Part shown: positions 53,041 to 63,608 of the stretch, in pieces
Layout of the letters: the number at the start of each line of letters is the position of its first letter
Numbering within the stretch: position 1 is the stretch's first letter
Origin: Rhodovulum sp. PH10
GTDB lineage: Bacteria > Pseudomonadota > Alphaproteobacteria > Rhizobiales > Xanthobacteraceae
Direction: 5' to 3'
DNA: 64,000 nt
Assembly (NCBI RefSeq): GCF_000293785.1
Contig: NZ_AKZI01000008.1
Coordinates: 62,001 to 126,000 of the forward strand
Program-made: the position numbers and the translations under genes
Notes under the pieces: generated by a model
Database searches by the model: none
The model's input: only the letters and a program-made list of their open reading frames with translations
Told to the model about the DNA's origin: nothing

Positions 53041-56000
53041 TCACTCCGCCGGCGTCGCGCCGGAGGTCGTGCCGGGCGGCGTGCCGGACGGTTCCTTGGG
53101 CGTCTGGTCGTGCTTCGGCCGGGCGCCCGGCCGCACCTTTTCGCGGATCGCCTGGAACATCACGTAGAGCGGCGGGATCACGAAGATGCCGACCAGCGAC
53201 GCCAGGATCATGCCGCCGAACACCGGGGTGCCGACGTCGCGCCGCGCGAGCTGCGAGGCGCCGGTCGCCACCACCAGCGGGTAGAGGCCGAGGATGAAGG
53301 CGAACGAGGTCATCATCACCGGCCGGAAGCGCAGGCGGGCGCCTTCGGTCGCGGCCTCGACCAGCGGCACGCCGCGCTCGCGTTGCTCCTTGGCGAACTC
53401 GACGATCAGGATGCCGTTCTTCGCCGCCAGCCCGATCAGCACCACCATGCCGATCTGGGCATAGAGGTCGAGCGTGAGCCCGCCGAGCACGATGCCGACG
53501 AACGAGCCGAACAGGCCGACCGTCACCGACAACAGCACCGGCACCGGGATGGTCCAGCTCTCGTACAGCGCCACCAGGAACAGGAAGGCGAACAGCACCG
53601 CGAAGCCGAGGATCATCGCGGTCTTGCCCTCCGCCCGCTTCTCCTGGAAGGCGGTGTCGGTCCACTCGCCGGCATAGCCGGCGGGCAGCGTCTTGGCGGC
53701 GACCGTCTCCATCGCGGCGAGCGCCTCGCCCGACGACACGCCGGCCGCAGGCTCCCCCTGGATGGTGACGGCGCGGCGGTTGTTGTAGCGGATCAGCGAC
53801 GGCGAGCCGACCACCAGCGAGGCGTCGACCAGGCTGCGCAGCGGGATCATGTCGCCCGCCTTGTTGCGCACATTGATGCGGTAGATGTCGTCGACCCGCG
53901 CGCGGTCGCTCGCCTCGGCCTGCAGCTCGACCTTCCAGGTGCGGCCGAACAGGTTGAAGTCGTTGACATAGGCGCCGCCGAGCGTGCCCTGCAGCGCCTG
54001 GAACACGGCCGACAGCTCGACGCCGAGCACCTGCACCTTGTCGCGGTCGATGTCGAGGTGGATCGACGGGTTGGTGGCCGAGAAGGTGGAGAACACCCGC
54101 GACAGCTGCGGGTTCTGGTTGGCCTGGATCAGCAGGCCGCGCAGCACCTGGGCGAGCACCTTGGGGTCGCCCGCCTGGAGGTCCTCCAGCACATAGGTGA
54201 AGCCGCCGCCGGTGCCGAGGCCGATGATCGGCGGCGGCAGCATCGGCAGCACGGTGCCGCCCTCGATCTGACGGAATTTCTGGGCGAGCCGCGCCATCAC
54301 CGCCTGCACCGACTGCGTGCGGTCGGTGCGCTCGTCGAACGGCTTCATGGTGACCACCATGAACGCGGCGTTCGACTGGGCGTAGTTGTCGATGAAGTTG
54401 AGGCCGACCACCGAGGTGAAGTCGTCGATCGCGCTCTCCTGGTGCATCGCCTCCTCGGCCTGGCGCACCACGTCGGTGGTGCGATTGAGCGAGGCGCCGC
54501 CGGGCAGCTGCACCACGACGAAGAAGCCGCCCTGGTCGTCGGACGGCAGGAAGCCGGTCGGCGTCGCCGCCATCATCCCCCAGGCGCCGGCGCCGGCCGC
54601 CGCCACCGCGACGATGCCGATCACCGAGATGCGCACCAGCCGGGCGACCACCTGGCCATAGGCGTCGCGCACCCGGTCTATCGCCCGCATGACGTACCCG
54701 ATCGGCCCGTGGCGCGGCCCTTCGTGCCGCCGCAGCATCACCGCGCACAAGGCCGGCGACAGCGTCAGCGCGTTGATCGCCGACAGGAACATCGCCACCG
54801 CGACGGTGACGGCGAACTGGCGGAACAGCTCGCCCGAGATGCCGGGAATGAACGCCACCGGCACGAACACCGAGAGAAGCACCATCGTGATGGCGACGAT
54901 CGGCGCGGTGATCTCGCGCATCGCCAGCTTGGTCGCTTCGGCGGGCGTCAAGTCGGGCCGCTCCTCCATCACCCGCTCGACGTTCTCCACCACCACGATC
55001 GCGTCGTCGACCACGATGCCGATCGCCAAGACCACCGCGAGCAGCGACACCGAGTTCGCCGAGTAGCCGATCGCGTTGAGCACGATGAAGGTGCCGATCA
55101 GGCTGACCGGCACCGCCACCGTCGGGATCACCGTGGCGCGCAGGCTGCCGAGGAACAGGAACACCACCAGCACTACCAGCACGAACGCCTCGATCAGCGT
55201 CTTCTGCACCTCGTGGATGGTCGCCTTGACGAAGGTGGTCGGGTCGTAGGTGACCTTCCAGGCGAGGTCCTCGGGGAACCGCGTCTGGAGCTCGGTCATC
55301 AGCTTGCGGACATTGTCGAGGGTGGTGATCGCGTTGGCGCCGGGTGCCTGGAACACGGCGATCGCCGCCGCCGGCTTGCCGTCGAGCCGGGTCGAGGTGT
55401 CCGAGGAGGCGGCGCCGAGCTCGACGCGGGCGACGTCGGCGAGCCGCAGCACCGAGCCGTCCGGGTTGGTGCGCACGACGATCTGCTCGAACTCCTTGGT
55501 GGAGGTGAGCCGCCCCTTGGTCTGGATGTTGAGCTGCAGCTGCTGGTCGTCGGAGATCGGCCGGGCGCCGATCCGGCCGGCGGCCGCCTGCACGTTCTGC
55601 GCCTGGATCGCCGAGATCACGTCGCCGGTGGTGAGGCCGAGGCCGGTCAAGCGGTCGGTCTGCACCCACACCCGCATCGAGTAGTCCTGCGGGCCCCACA
55701 GCGAGGCGTCGCCGACGCCGGGCGTGCTCTTGATCTGGTCGAGAATGTTGATGGTGACGTAGTTGGAGATGAACAGCGGGTCGTGGGTCTGCTTCGGTGA
55801 CGACACCGCGATCACGCCGAGCATCGCCGACGACTTCTTCTTCACCGTCACGCCCTGGCGCTGCACGTCGCTCGGGAGCTTGGAGAGCGCCACCTGCACG
55901 CGGTTGTTGACGTTGACGGTGTTGATGTCGGGGTCGGTGCCGAGCTCGAACGAGACCAGCAGCGTGTAGCTGCCGTCGTCGCCCGACACGCTCTTCATGT

Positions 56001-56232
56001 AGATCGCCTTGTCGACGCCGACCACCTGCGCCTCGAGCGGCTGGGCGACGGTCGCCTCGACCACCGCCGCCGAGGCGCCGGGATAGTTGGTGGTCACCGA
56101 CACCTGCGGCGGCACGATGTCGGGATACTGGGCGAACGGGATCGCCGACAGCGAGATCAGGCCGGCGATGGTGGTGACGATGGCGATGACGATCGCGAAG
56201 CGCGGCCGATCGACGAAGATCGAGGACAGCAT
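53041..56232 (-). CDS. RND efflux permease (HAE1 family, AcrB/MexB-like)
   Basis: A 1,063-residue inner-membrane drug/proton antiporter. The twelve-helix layout with two large periplasmic loops is intact. The proton relay is present: two Asp in [18 protein letters not shown] and Lys in [13 protein letters not shown]-terminal [19 protein letters not shown] and the loop [20 protein letters not shown] match the HAE1 group, which exports amphiphilic drugs with an adaptor and a TolC-type channel. The tail is a Pro/Thr-rich extension. Its start lies four bases after the adaptor stop. No outer-membrane channel gene is in the window. Confidence 0.96.
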   Translation of the reverse strand: MLSSIFVDRPRFAIVIAIVTTIAGLISLSAIPFAQYPDIVPPQVSVTTNYPGASAAVVEATVAQPLEAQVVGVDKAIYMKSVSGDDGSYTLLVSFELGTDPDINTVNVNNRVQVALSKLPSDVQRQGVTVKKKSSAMLGVIAVSSPKQTHDPLFISNYVTINILDQIKSTPGVGDASLWGPQDYSMRVWVQTDRLTGLGLTTGDVISAIQAQNVQAAAGRIGARPISDDQQLQLNIQTKGRLTSTKEFEQIVVRTNPDGSVLRLADVARVELGAASSDTSTRLDGKPAAAIAVFQAPGANAITTLDNVRKLMTELQTRFPEDLAWKVTYDPTTFVKATIHEVQKTLIEAFVLVVLVVFLFLGSLRATVIPTVAVPVSLIGTFIVLNAIGYSANSVSLLAVVLAIGIVVDDAIVVVENVERVMEERPDLTPAEATKLAMREITAPIVAITMVLLSVFVPVAFIPGISGELFRQFAVTVAVAMFLSAINALTLSPALCAVMLRRHEGPRHGPIGYVMRAIDRVRDAYGQVVARLVRISVIGIVAVAAAGAGAWGMMAATPTGFLPSDDQGGFFVVVQLPGGASLNRTTDVVRQAEEAMHQESAIDDFTSVVGLNFIDNYAQSNAAFMVVTMKPFDERTDRTQSVQAVMARLAQKFRQIEGGTVLPMLPPPIIGLGTGGGFTYVLEDLQAGDPKVLAQVLRGLLIQANQNPQLSRVFSTFSATNPSIHLDIDRDKVQVLGVELSAVFQALQGTLGGAYVNDFNLFGRTWKVELQAEASDRARVDDIYRINVRNKAGDMIPLRSLVDASLVVGSPSLIRYNNRRAVTIQGEPAAGVSSGEALAAMETVAAKTLPAGYAGEWTDTAFQEKRAEGKTAMILGFAVLFAFLFLVALYESWTIPVPVLLSVTVGLFGSFVGIVLGGLTLDLYAQIGMVVLIGLAAKNGILIVEFAKEQRERGVPLVEAATEGARLRFRPVMMTSFAFILGLYPLVVATGASQLARRDVGTPVFGGMILASLVGIFVIPPLYVMFQAIREKVRPGARPKHDQTPKEPSGTPPGTTSGATPAE

Positions 56233-56236
56233 CGGT

Positions 56237-57358
56237 TCAGCTCCGGCCGACCGTCGGGATCGGCGTCGCCCGCACCGCGGTGCCGGGCCGCAGGCTCTGC
56301 AGCCCCTGCACGACCACCAGCTCGCCGCCGGTGAGCCCGCTCTCCACCACCTGGTCGGTGCCGACGCCGGGGCCGACCTTCACGCGCCGCACCACCGCCT
56401 TGCCGTCCTCGACGACGAACACGTAGAGGCCCTGCTGATCGGCGATCAGCGCCGCCTGCGGCACCACCACCCGCTCCTCGGGCTGCACCGTCTCGAGCTT
56501 CACCCGCACCAGCTGGCCGTCGATCAGCGTGCCCTTCGGGTTGGCGATCACGGCGCGCACCAGCACGGTGTCGGTCGAGCGGCTCACGCTGACGTCGAGG
56601 AAGTCGAGCCGGCCCTTCTGGTCGTAGACGGTGTCGTCGGCGAGCCGGATCGTCACCGCGAGATCCTTGGCGCTCTTCTTGCCGCCCTTGGCGGCGGCCT
56701 CGAGCAGGTCGCGCTGGCTGACCGGGAAGGAGACGTACATCGGATCCTGGCTGACGATGGTGGTCAGCGGCGTCGTGCCGTCGGGGCCGACCACGTTGCC
56801 CTTGGTGATCGAGGTGCGGCCGATCTTGCCGTCGATCGGCGAGGTGATGTCGGTGTAGCCGAGATTGATCTTGGCGGTGTCGAGGTCGGCCTTGGCGGTC
56901 AGCACGGCGCCCTGCGCCTGCTGCTCCTGGGCGACCGCCTGGTCGCGGGCGACCACCGTGCCGGCGTTCTTGTCGACGAGGTCCTGGGCGCGCTGGCGCT
57001 GCAGCGTGGCGAGCGTCAGCGCCGCCTCGGCGCGGTCGAGCGCGCCCTGCGCCTGCTCGACGGCGGCCTGGAACAGCCCCTTCTCGATCGTGTAGAGCGA
57101 GGCGCCGGTCTTGATCCGGTCGCCTTCGGTGAAGTTGACCGCCTCGAGATAGCCCTTCACCCGGGCGCGCACCTCGACCCGCTCGATCGCGTCGATGCGG
57201 CCGACGAAATCGGCGCCGTGGGTGACCGGCTTCGTCTCCGCCTTGACCACCCCGACCGGCACGGTCTGGCCGGCCTGCGGCTGCTGCGCGGCGGCCGGCT
57301 GCGCGCCGACCCAGAGCATCAGACCGAGCGCGAATGAAAGTTTCAGCGGCAACCGCAT
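56237..57358 (-). CDS. RND periplasmic adaptor (membrane fusion protein)
   Basis: A 373-residue exported adaptor. The signal peptide is residues 1-24 (ending QPAAAQQP); no lipobox cysteine is seen, so it is probably soluble or anchored by the signal. Domains: lipoyl/barrel-sandwich halves ([20 protein letters not shown] and [20 protein letters not shown]), an alpha-hairpin between them (about 85-145), a beta-barrel and a membrane-proximal part. It joins the RND pump to a TolC-like channel. GGGGGACGAG precedes the ATG at 57358. No local TetR or MarR regulator gene is present. Confidence 0.94.
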   Translation of the reverse strand: MRLPLKLSFALGLMLWVGAQPAAAQQPQAGQTVPVGVVKAETKPVTHGADFVGRIDAIERVEVRARVKGYLEAVNFTEGDRIKTGASLYTIEKGLFQAAVEQAQGALDRAEAALTLATLQRQRAQDLVDKNAGTVVARDQAVAQEQQAQGAVLTAKADLDTAKINLGYTDITSPIDGKIGRTSITKGNVVGPDGTTPLTTIVSQDPMYVSFPVSQRDLLEAAAKGGKKSAKDLAVTIRLADDTVYDQKGRLDFLDVSVSRSTDTVLVRAVIANPKGTLIDGQLVRVKLETVQPEERVVVPQAALIADQQGLYVFVVEDGKAVVRRVKVGPGVGTDQVVESGLTGGELVVVQGLQSLRPGTAVRATPIPTVGRS

Positions 57359-57707
57359 CTCGTCCCCCAGACGTCCGTCACCATGTCGTCGCGCCGGCGG
57401 CAGCCGCCGGCCGGCACCGTTCCATACGATCGCATCGGTCGATGATTCGTTAGCGACGGGCCGGCGAGATGCCATCACGCGCCGTGCGGGGGGACAAGAC
57501 CAATCTTTTCACGGAGCAGCACTTTGCGCCGCGGTCGGCGCGAGCCGGCCGCGGGGATCGGGTCGAGGAATACGCCGATCGGGTCGACGGATGCGAATGT
57601 GTCGGACCGACTCGCACCCGTCGCCGCCATTGTCGTCGCAGCGGTGTCTTCATCGCCATCGTCTTCACCGCCGTCGCCGACGGCGGCGTCACCGACGACG
57701 TGCCGGC
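57359..57707. other. gene-free interval upstream of the efflux operon
   Basis: About 350 bases between the adaptor start and the deacetylase stop. Near 57430-57446 CATCG and CGATG face each other over two bases, a possible small operator for the efflux operon. From about 57660 to 57690 a GC hairpin (GCCGCCGTCGCC with GGCGGCG) may help end the deacetylase transcript, although no T-run follows. No coding frame is convincing. Confidence 0.5.
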
Positions 57708-58562
57708 TCAGGCCGGCTCGGCCTGCATCATCGCGCCGAACAAACGCTCGCGCGCCTCGCGGGCGGCGGTCTCCATGGTGGCGAACACCGCGCCGTCCGC
57801 CAACAGGTCGTCGATCAGCCCGTCGAGCGCGCGCAGCATGGCGCCGCGGCCGCTGGCGCCGGCATGCAGCGTGTAGGTGACGACGCCCCAGCTGGTGACG
57901 TCGCGCATGGCGAGGAACTCGTCGCGCCAGGCGGCGGCGAGCAGCGCCGGCAGCGGGCCGCCGGGGGCGGCGCCGTCGCGATAGGGGTCGGCGCCGTCCG
58001 GCTGATCGATCCGGGTCGGGGCGATCGGCATCTCGACGATGTCGGTCTCGGCACCGGCGGCATAGGGCAAGCCGGGCAGCGCGGTGCCGGCGGCGGCCAG
58101 CGGATAGGGCCACACGTCGCCGCCCATCAGCGAGGAGTCGTAGACGATGCCGTACGACTCGAGCAGCATGATCGTGTGATCGCGCAAGTCCCAGCCGGGC
58201 GCGCGAAAGCCGTGCGGGCTCGCCCCGGTGAGAGCGCGGATCGCGTCCTCGGCGCGCACGAAGTCGGCCTCCTCCTCCGACCGGGTCTGCTGCAGCGGCG
58301 GTACGTGCGCCCAGCCGTGATGGCCGATCTCGTGGCCGCAGGCGACGATCCGCTCGCACGCCTTCGGGTGGCTCGCCAGCGTGACGCCGGGCACGAACCA
58401 GGTGGCCGGCACGGCGTGACTGGTCAGGAGATCGAGCAGGCGGCCGGCGCCGACGGCGTCGTAGGCGCCGCGGGCGAGCGGCCCGGCGGACGTCTCGCCG
58501 CGGGCGATGTAGGGCGCTTCGGCGTCGAGCTCGATGGACAGGCAGACGATGTGACGCGACAC
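57708..58562 (-). CDS. polysaccharide deacetylase family (NodB-fold) protein
   Basis: A 284-residue cytosolic protein with a NodB-like carbohydrate-esterase fold. Visible marks: an opening IVCLSIELDAEAP with Asp/Glu pairs, ATWFVPGVTLASHP, GHEIGHHGWAH supplying the metal histidines, and HGFRAPGWDLRDHT. Members of this soluble branch remove acetyl or act on cyclic amides (as in allantoinase PuuE), so the substrate is open. The start is GTG 58562, with GGAGGAT eight bases upstream. It follows the alpha/beta hydrolase by 32 bases on the same strand, so the two are likely one operon and may act on the same compound. Confidence 0.83.
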   Translation of the reverse strand: MSRHIVCLSIELDAEAPYIARGETSAGPLARGAYDAVGAGRLLDLLTSHAVPATWFVPGVTLASHPKACERIVACGHEIGHHGWAHVPPLQQTRSEEEADFVRAEDAIRALTGASPHGFRAPGWDLRDHTIMLLESYGIVYDSSLMGGDVWPYPLAAAGTALPGLPYAAGAETDIVEMPIAPTRIDQPDGADPYRDGAAPGGPLPALLAAAWRDEFLAMRDVTSWGVVTYTLHAGASGRGAMLRALDGLIDDLLADGAVFATMETAAREARERLFGAMMQAEPA

Positions 58563-58594
58563 GGGCAAATCCTCCGGTTTTGCGCCGCGTCCCT

Positions 58595-59404
58595 CTATGT
58601 CGACGGGGAGTTCTCGGCGCTCCGCAGGAAGGGTAGCACGATGCCGAGGAAATCGGAGCCCGCCGTCTGCGAGCATGCGTGACCACCGTACGGCAGAATT
58701 CTCAGTTTCGCGCCGGGAATGCCGCGCGCGATCTCCTCGGAGAGATGCGGCGGCGTGAGCATGTCGTCGGCGGCGCAGACCACCAGCGTCGGCACGCCGA
58801 TCGCCTTCAGGCGATCACGGCGGTCGAACGCGACGATCATGTCGATGCGTGCCGCGGTCACCTCGGCCGGCGGGGCGTCAGCGGTGCCGGCGGCGACGAT
58901 CGCCGCGACTTTTTCCGGGTTCTCGGCGTTCCACCGCGGCGGATAGAGAAACAGCGGCCCGGCCTCGGCATAGGCATCGACGCCGAGCTCCAGAAGCGCG
59001 CGCTTGCGCACCCGGAAGCAGTGGGCGAAATGCGGGTCCGGTCCCGCCCAGCCGCCGAACAGCACCAGCCGCGACATCCGCTCCGGCGTCTCGGCGCCGA
59101 GAATTTGGCCGACCGCGGCGCCGGTCGAATGGCCGAGCAGGCGATAGACCGGAAAGCCGAGATGCGTCATCAGCGCATCGACGTCGACCGCCAACGCCTC
59201 GACCGTGTGATGCGTGCGCCGCGAGCGCGAGCGGCCGGTGCCCATGTGGTCGTGAGTGACCACCGTGAAATGCTCGGCGAGCGCCGGCACCAGATTCGAC
59301 CAGAACGCGCCGGCGCCCGACAGGCCCGACACCAGAGCGAGCGGCGGACCGCTGCCGGTCACCTCGTAGGGGAGATCGCCATCGGGACGTTCGAGCATCG
59401 GCAT
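58595..59404 (-). CDS. alpha/beta-fold hydrolase (RutD-like)
   Basis: A 269-residue hydrolase. The nucleophile elbow is GHSTGAAVG, the acid is in VVCAADDMLTPP and the His is in YGGHACSQ. The stretch VVTHDHMGTGRSRS with RLVLFGGWAGPDPHF and CFRVRKRALLELG resembles RutD of pyrimidine use, but no other rut genes are present. GAGG lies nine bases before ATG 59404; an ATG at 59413 is also in frame. It leads a two-gene unit with the deacetylase. A link to breakdown of a nitrogen compound is plausible but unproven. Confidence 0.82.
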   Translation of the reverse strand: MPMLERPDGDLPYEVTGSGPPLALVSGLSGAGAFWSNLVPALAEHFTVVTHDHMGTGRSRSRRTHHTVEALAVDVDALMTHLGFPVYRLLGHSTGAAVGQILGAETPERMSRLVLFGGWAGPDPHFAHCFRVRKRALLELGVDAYAEAGPLFLYPPRWNAENPEKVAAIVAAGTADAPPAEVTAARIDMIVAFDRRDRLKAIGVPTLVVCAADDMLTPPHLSEEIARGIPGAKLRILPYGGHACSQTAGSDFLGIVLPFLRSAENSPST

Positions 59405-59857
59405 GGAACACATCCTCGTGAGCGCGACGTGAACACGGCCGCCGTGGGCGCGTTCGGTCGGCTGCAACGGTACCAAGCTTCGACACGGTTACCATGGCTT
59501 GGAAGGCCGAGCAGGGGCGATCGGAGGGAATTCGCGACCGCTGCTCCGCCATGTGACGCGCGAATCGCTCGCGCTCACATGTACGCCATCCGACCTTCGT
59601 CATTTCTCGAGAGATCGCGCGGTCAACTGACGGTCAGCAGGGAGAAACACGGATCCGGAGTATTCCCGATCACGAGACGTCGGCAATTCATTACCTGATT
59701 GTGAACCTATAGTTGTGGGTTCGTAGTTGCAACAATACCAAATCACGCCGCGTTATGTCTGCATGACGACGAATGTATCGGTCGTGTTCGGCCGTACGCG
59801 CGTAGAGTTGGCGGAATGTGACAGAAGAGACTAATAACCAACAAAGGCGGTCTAGCC
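59405..59857. other. gene-free divergent promoter region
   Basis: About 450 bases between the hydrolase and the TPR protein genes. Near 59472-59504 CCAAGC and GCTTGG face each other across a 20-base loop. From about 59690 to 59770 the DNA is unusually A/T-rich for this region and holds GAACC/GGTTC facing words and GTTGCAAC, a likely promoter and operator area for the gene at 59858. No coding frame is convincing. Confidence 0.55.
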
Positions 59858-61720
59858 GTGCCGATCTGCAACGAAACCAACGAGAACGACCGGCCGTCGG
59901 ATCACGAGATTCGGGAGGCGCTCGGTCGCGTCTTGAAGAGTCCGCGGTTTCGAGACTCCCCGCAGATTTCGTCGTTCCTGCGTTACGTCGTCGAGACGAC
60001 GCTCGCCGGCAAGGCGGAGCTGATCAAGGGCTACACCATCGCGGTGGAGGCGCTGGGCCGCGACGAGAGCTTCGATCCCAACAGCCAGTCGATCGTCCGC
60101 ACCGAGGCGGCGCGGCTGCGCAACGAGCTCGCCCGCTATTTCGAGGGGATCGGCCGGCAGGACCCGCTGCGCATCCTGTTGCCGCGCGGGCGCTACGTTC
60201 CCGAGTTCGTCTATCATCAGGAGACGGCTCCGGAGGAGCCGGCGCCGGCTGCCGTGCCGGCTCCGGCGTCGCTCGCCGCCGTGCCGCCGGGTGCGTCGCC
60301 GAGCGCCGCCGATCCGGCCGCGCCGATGCCGGGCGTTCTGCCGCCCGCGCCGACCACCGCCGAGCCGCAACCGGCGAGCCGTCCGCGGGCCCGCTCGGGC
60401 ATGCTGCGCGGCGCGGTGCCGGCGCTGCTCGGGCTGGTCGTCGCGCTGTTCGGCTACGCCGCGTTCGACGCCTTCGTCCTGGAATCCTGGCTCGAGCCGG
60501 CCCGCGGGATGCGGCAGGCGGACGCCGCCGGCCTGTCCCGGCCGGTCGCCCCTCGCCACGGCGAGCCGCGCATCCTGGTGGAGTCGGTGGGCACGGCCCG
60601 AACGAATGTCAGCGCGGAGTTCGAGAACCGGTTGATCGACGTGCTGTCCCGCTTCGAGGAGATCGTGGTGGTGCTGCCACCGCCGGGAGGGGACGACGAT
60701 CCGACCACCATTGCTGCGATCCCGACCGATTACGTCCTGTCGATCGCCGACGCCCGTGGTTCCGCCGGATCGCGCAGCCCGCTGCGCCTGCGGCTCACCG
60801 ATGCGCGCAGTCGCGCGGTGCTGTGGCAGCGCGAATACGTTCCCGCCGCGGCCGGCGACGCGACGCCCGTGCGCGACCAGTTCATCCTGTCGGCGGTGAC
60901 GATGCTGCTGCAGCCGTCCGGGATCGTCCCGGCGATCGAGCGCGGCCGGGTGCAGGCGGGCGAGCCGCGCCGGCCGTACCACTGCGCGCTCGATGCGATG
61001 CAGGCCAGCCGCTATTTCGACCGGGCGACGCGCGACAGCGCCCGGGAATGCCTCGAGAAGGCGGTGGCGGACGACCCGAGCTTCGGCTTCGGCTACGTCG
61101 CGCTCGCCCGCATGCATCTGCGCGGCTACATCTATGCCGGCAAGCCGGCGCCGGACGAGCTGGATCGCGCCCTCGACTATGCCCGCCGCGGCGTCGAGCT
61201 GGGGCCGACCAGCGCGCGGGCTCACTTCACGCTGATGCAGGTGCAGGTCGCCCGCGGCTTCGTCGACGACGCCACCATGCTCGGCGAGCGGGCGCTCGCC
61301 CTCAACCCGTTCGACATCCGTGTGCTGACGCGATACGGCAGCCATCTGGTGGGAAAGGGCGAGATCGCGCGGGGGCGGGCCTATCTCGAGCAGGCGCGAC
61401 AGGCGAGCGCCGTGCTGCCGCTGCCGCTGGCGTGGTCGCTGTTTCTCGCCGCCTATCTGCAGGACGATCTCGACACCGCCGCCCTGTGCGCCGACCAGAT
61501 GACGGACGACTTCGAGTACAATCTGGTCAGCCGTGCGCTGCTGGCCGGCGCCCGCAACCAGGCCGAGACCGCTCGGCGGATGATCGCCCGGCTGCACGCC
61601 AAGAACCCCGACTGGGCCGCCGACCCGCGCGGGCATCTGGCGCGGATCATCCCGTCCGAGGCGATCCTCGAGCGACTGTCGAAGGACTTGATGCGGCTGA
61701 ACGCGCTGGCCTCGAACTGA
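59858..61720 (+). CDS. membrane-anchored protein with DNA-binding-like N-terminus and TPR tail, function unknown
   Basis: A 620-residue protein. Residues 12-120 are a helical domain (DHEIREALGRVLKSPRFRDS, LRYVVETTLAGKAELIKGYT, RTEAARLRNELARYFEG) found at the start of proteins often labelled adenylate-cyclase-like or transcriptional regulators. After an Ala/Pro-rich linker, one membrane span lies at about 183-205. Residues 230-350 resemble a TolB-like region, and 370-610 form TPR-type helical repeats (FGFGYVALARMHLRGYIYAG, TSARAHFTLMQVQVARGF). No cyclase catalytic domain is seen. The start is GTG 59858 with AAAGGCGG upstream. It may be a one-component, membrane-bound regulator of CadC style. 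Confidence 0.75.
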   Translation: MPICNETNENDRPSDHEIREALGRVLKSPRFRDSPQISSFLRYVVETTLAGKAELIKGYTIAVEALGRDESFDPNSQSIVRTEAARLRNELARYFEGIGRQDPLRILLPRGRYVPEFVYHQETAPEEPAPAAVPAPASLAAVPPGASPSAADPAAPMPGVLPPAPTTAEPQPASRPRARSGMLRGAVPALLGLVVALFGYAAFDAFVLESWLEPARGMRQADAAGLSRPVAPRHGEPRILVESVGTARTNVSAEFENRLIDVLSRFEEIVVVLPPPGGDDDPTTIAAIPTDYVLSIADARGSAGSRSPLRLRLTDARSRAVLWQREYVPAAAGDATPVRDQFILSAVTMLLQPSGIVPAIERGRVQAGEPRRPYHCALDAMQASRYFDRATRDSARECLEKAVADDPSFGFGYVALARMHLRGYIYAGKPAPDELDRALDYARRGVELGPTSARAHFTLMQVQVARGFVDDATMLGERALALNPFDIRVLTRYGSHLVGKGEIARGRAYLEQARQASAVLPLPLAWSLFLAAYLQDDLDTAALCADQMTDDFEYNLVSRALLAGARNQAETARRMIARLHAKNPDWAADPRGHLARIIPSEAILERLSKDLMRLNALASN

Positions 61721-61790
61721 CGGCGCGGGCGAGGAACGGGGCACCAGCGAGGCGACGAGCGGCGACGAAGAGGCGACGGAGGAGGGGCGG

Positions 61791-63608
61791 TCAGCGCCCC
61801 TCGATCTCCTCGCGCAGAATCTCGAGCTCGAGCCAGCGCTCCTCGGCGGTCGCGAGCTCCGTCTCGGCGCTCGCAGCATCCGCCGAAATTTCGTCGAACG
61901 CCGCGCGGTCGCGCGAATAGAGCGACGGGTCGGCGAGCTTCTCGTGCAACGCCGCGATTTTCTTCTGCAGCTCGGCCATCCGCTTCGGCAGCGTCTCGAG
62001 CGCGTGCTTCTCGTTGAAGCCGAGCCGGCGCTTGGCCGCCTTCGGCTCCTGATCACGAACCGCCTTCGGCTCCGGTGGCTCGTCCTTGGTGGCCTTGCCG
62101 GCGGTCGAGCGAGAGAGATCCCGGCCGCGCTGGGCCAGCATGTCGGTATAGCCGCCGGCATATTCGGTCCAGCGGCCGTCGCCCTCCGGCACGATCACCG
62201 CATTGACGATGCGGTCGAGAAAGTCGCGGTCGTGGCTGATCAGCAGCACGGTGCCGGAATAGTCCGCAAGCGTCTCCTCGAGCACGTCGAGCGTGTCGAG
62301 GTCGAGATCGTTGGTCGGCTCGTCGAGGATCAACAGGTTCGAGGGCTTTGCCAGCGCCCGCGCCAGCATCAGCCGGCCGCGCTCGCCGCCCGACAGCGCG
62401 CCGACCGGCGTGCGGGCCTGCTCGGGGGCGAACAAAAAATCCTTCATGTAGCCGATCACGTGGCGCGGCTTGCCGCCGACCGTCACGCTGTCGCCGCGCC
62501 CGCCGGTCAGCGTCGCCGCGACGGTGGCGTTCGGATCGAGGCTTTCGCGGGTCTGCTCGAGGGTCGCGACCTCGAGATTGGTGCCGAGCTTCAGGCTTCC
62601 CTCGTCGGGCGCGAGCGTGCCGGTGAGGAGCGACAGGAGCGTCGTCTTGCCGGTGCCGTTGGGGCCGACGATGCCGATGCGGTCGCCTCGCCGCACGCGG
62701 GTGGAGAAGTCTTTCACGATCGGCCGGCCGTCGTACGCCTTGGACAGTCCGTCCGCCTCGATCACCAGCGCGCCGGAATTGTCCGCTTGCGCGGCGGTGA
62801 GCGCGACGCTGCCGGCGGCGCCGCGAAACTCGCGCCGCGCCCGGCGCAAATCCTCCAGCTCGCCGACCCGGCGCATGTTGCGCTTGCGGCGCGCGGTGAC
62901 GCCGTAGCGCATCCAGTGCTCCTCGGCGACGATTTTTCGGTCGAGCTTGTGCTGCTCGCGCTCCTCCTCGGCGAGGATTTCGTCACGCCAGGTCTCGAAG
63001 GCGTCGAAGCCGCGCTCGATCCGCCGCAGCGTGCCGCGGTCGAGCCACACGGTGACGCGCGACAGGCCGGCGAGGAAGCGCCGGTCGTGGCTGATCATCA
63101 CCATCGCCGCGCTCGAGCTTTTCAGCGTGTCCTCGAGCCATTCGATCACCGGCAGGTCGAGATGGTTGGTCGGCTCGTCGAGCAGCAGGATGTCGGGCTC
63201 GGGCGCCAGCGCGCGGGCGAGCGCGGCGCGGCGCGTCTCGCCGCCGGAGAGCGTCGCGGGGTCCTCCTCGCCGGTCAGTCCGAGCTGCTCCAGCAGAAAG
63301 CGCGCGCGGTGCGGGTCGTCGCCCGGGCCGAGCCCGGCCTCGACATAGGCGAGCGTGGTGGCGGCGCCGGAGAAATCGGGTTCTTGGGGGAGGTAACGGA
63401 CGGTCGCGCCCGGCTGCACGAAGCGGCTGCCGTGGTCGGCCTCGATCTGGCCGGCGGCGATCTTCAGCAGCGTCGATTTGCCGGAGCCGTTGCGCCCGAC
63501 CAGGCACACGCGCTCGCCGGCGCCGACGGTGAGCTCCACGCCGTCGAGCAGCGGCCGGCCGCCGAAGCCGAGGCCGATGTTTTTCAGCTGAAGGAGCGGC
63601 GGCGCCAT
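61791..63608 (-). CDS. uup: ABC-F family ATPase (Uup-like)
   Basis: A 605-residue soluble protein with two ATPase cassettes and no membrane part. Cassette 1: GRNGSGKST, LSGGE, ILLLDEPTNHLD. Cassette 2: GPNGTGKTT, LSGGE, LLILDEPTNDLD. A linker of charged helices lies between, and the last 90 residues form a coiled coil (LPKRMAELQKKIAALHEKLA, then AETELATAEERWLELEILRE), as in Uup. ABC-F proteins bind ribosomes at the E-site or, for Uup, also affect DNA and transposon stability. ATG 63608 overlaps the upstream stop (TGATG), so it is coupled to the UPF0178 gene. Confidence 0.9.
   Translation of the reverse strand: MAPPLLQLKNIGLGFGGRPLLDGVELTVGAGERVCLVGRNGSGKSTLLKIAAGQIEADHGSRFVQPGATVRYLPQEPDFSGAATTLAYVEAGLGPGDDPHRARFLLEQLGLTGEEDPATLSGGETRRAALARALAPEPDILLLDEPTNHLDLPVIEWLEDTLKSSSAAMVMISHDRRFLAGLSRVTVWLDRGTLRRIERGFDAFETWRDEILAEEEREQHKLDRKIVAEEHWMRYGVTARRKRNMRRVGELEDLRRARREFRGAAGSVALTAAQADNSGALVIEADGLSKAYDGRPIVKDFSTRVRRGDRIGIVGPNGTGKTTLLSLLTGTLAPDEGSLKLGTNLEVATLEQTRESLDPNATVAATLTGGRGDSVTVGGKPRHVIGYMKDFLFAPEQARTPVGALSGGERGRLMLARALAKPSNLLILDEPTNDLDLDTLDVLEETLADYSGTVLLISHDRDFLDRIVNAVIVPEGDGRWTEYAGGYTDMLAQRGRDLSRSTAGKATKDEPPEPKAVRDQEPKAAKRRLGFNEKHALETLPKRMAELQKKIAALHEKLADPSLYSRDRAAFDEISADAASAETELATAEERWLELEILREEIEGR

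Noticed and set aside
53110-55800. A long forward frame opposite the RND permease
   Set aside because: It is a shadow of the permease, composed of His/Arg/Asp/Gly-rich sequence with no family match.
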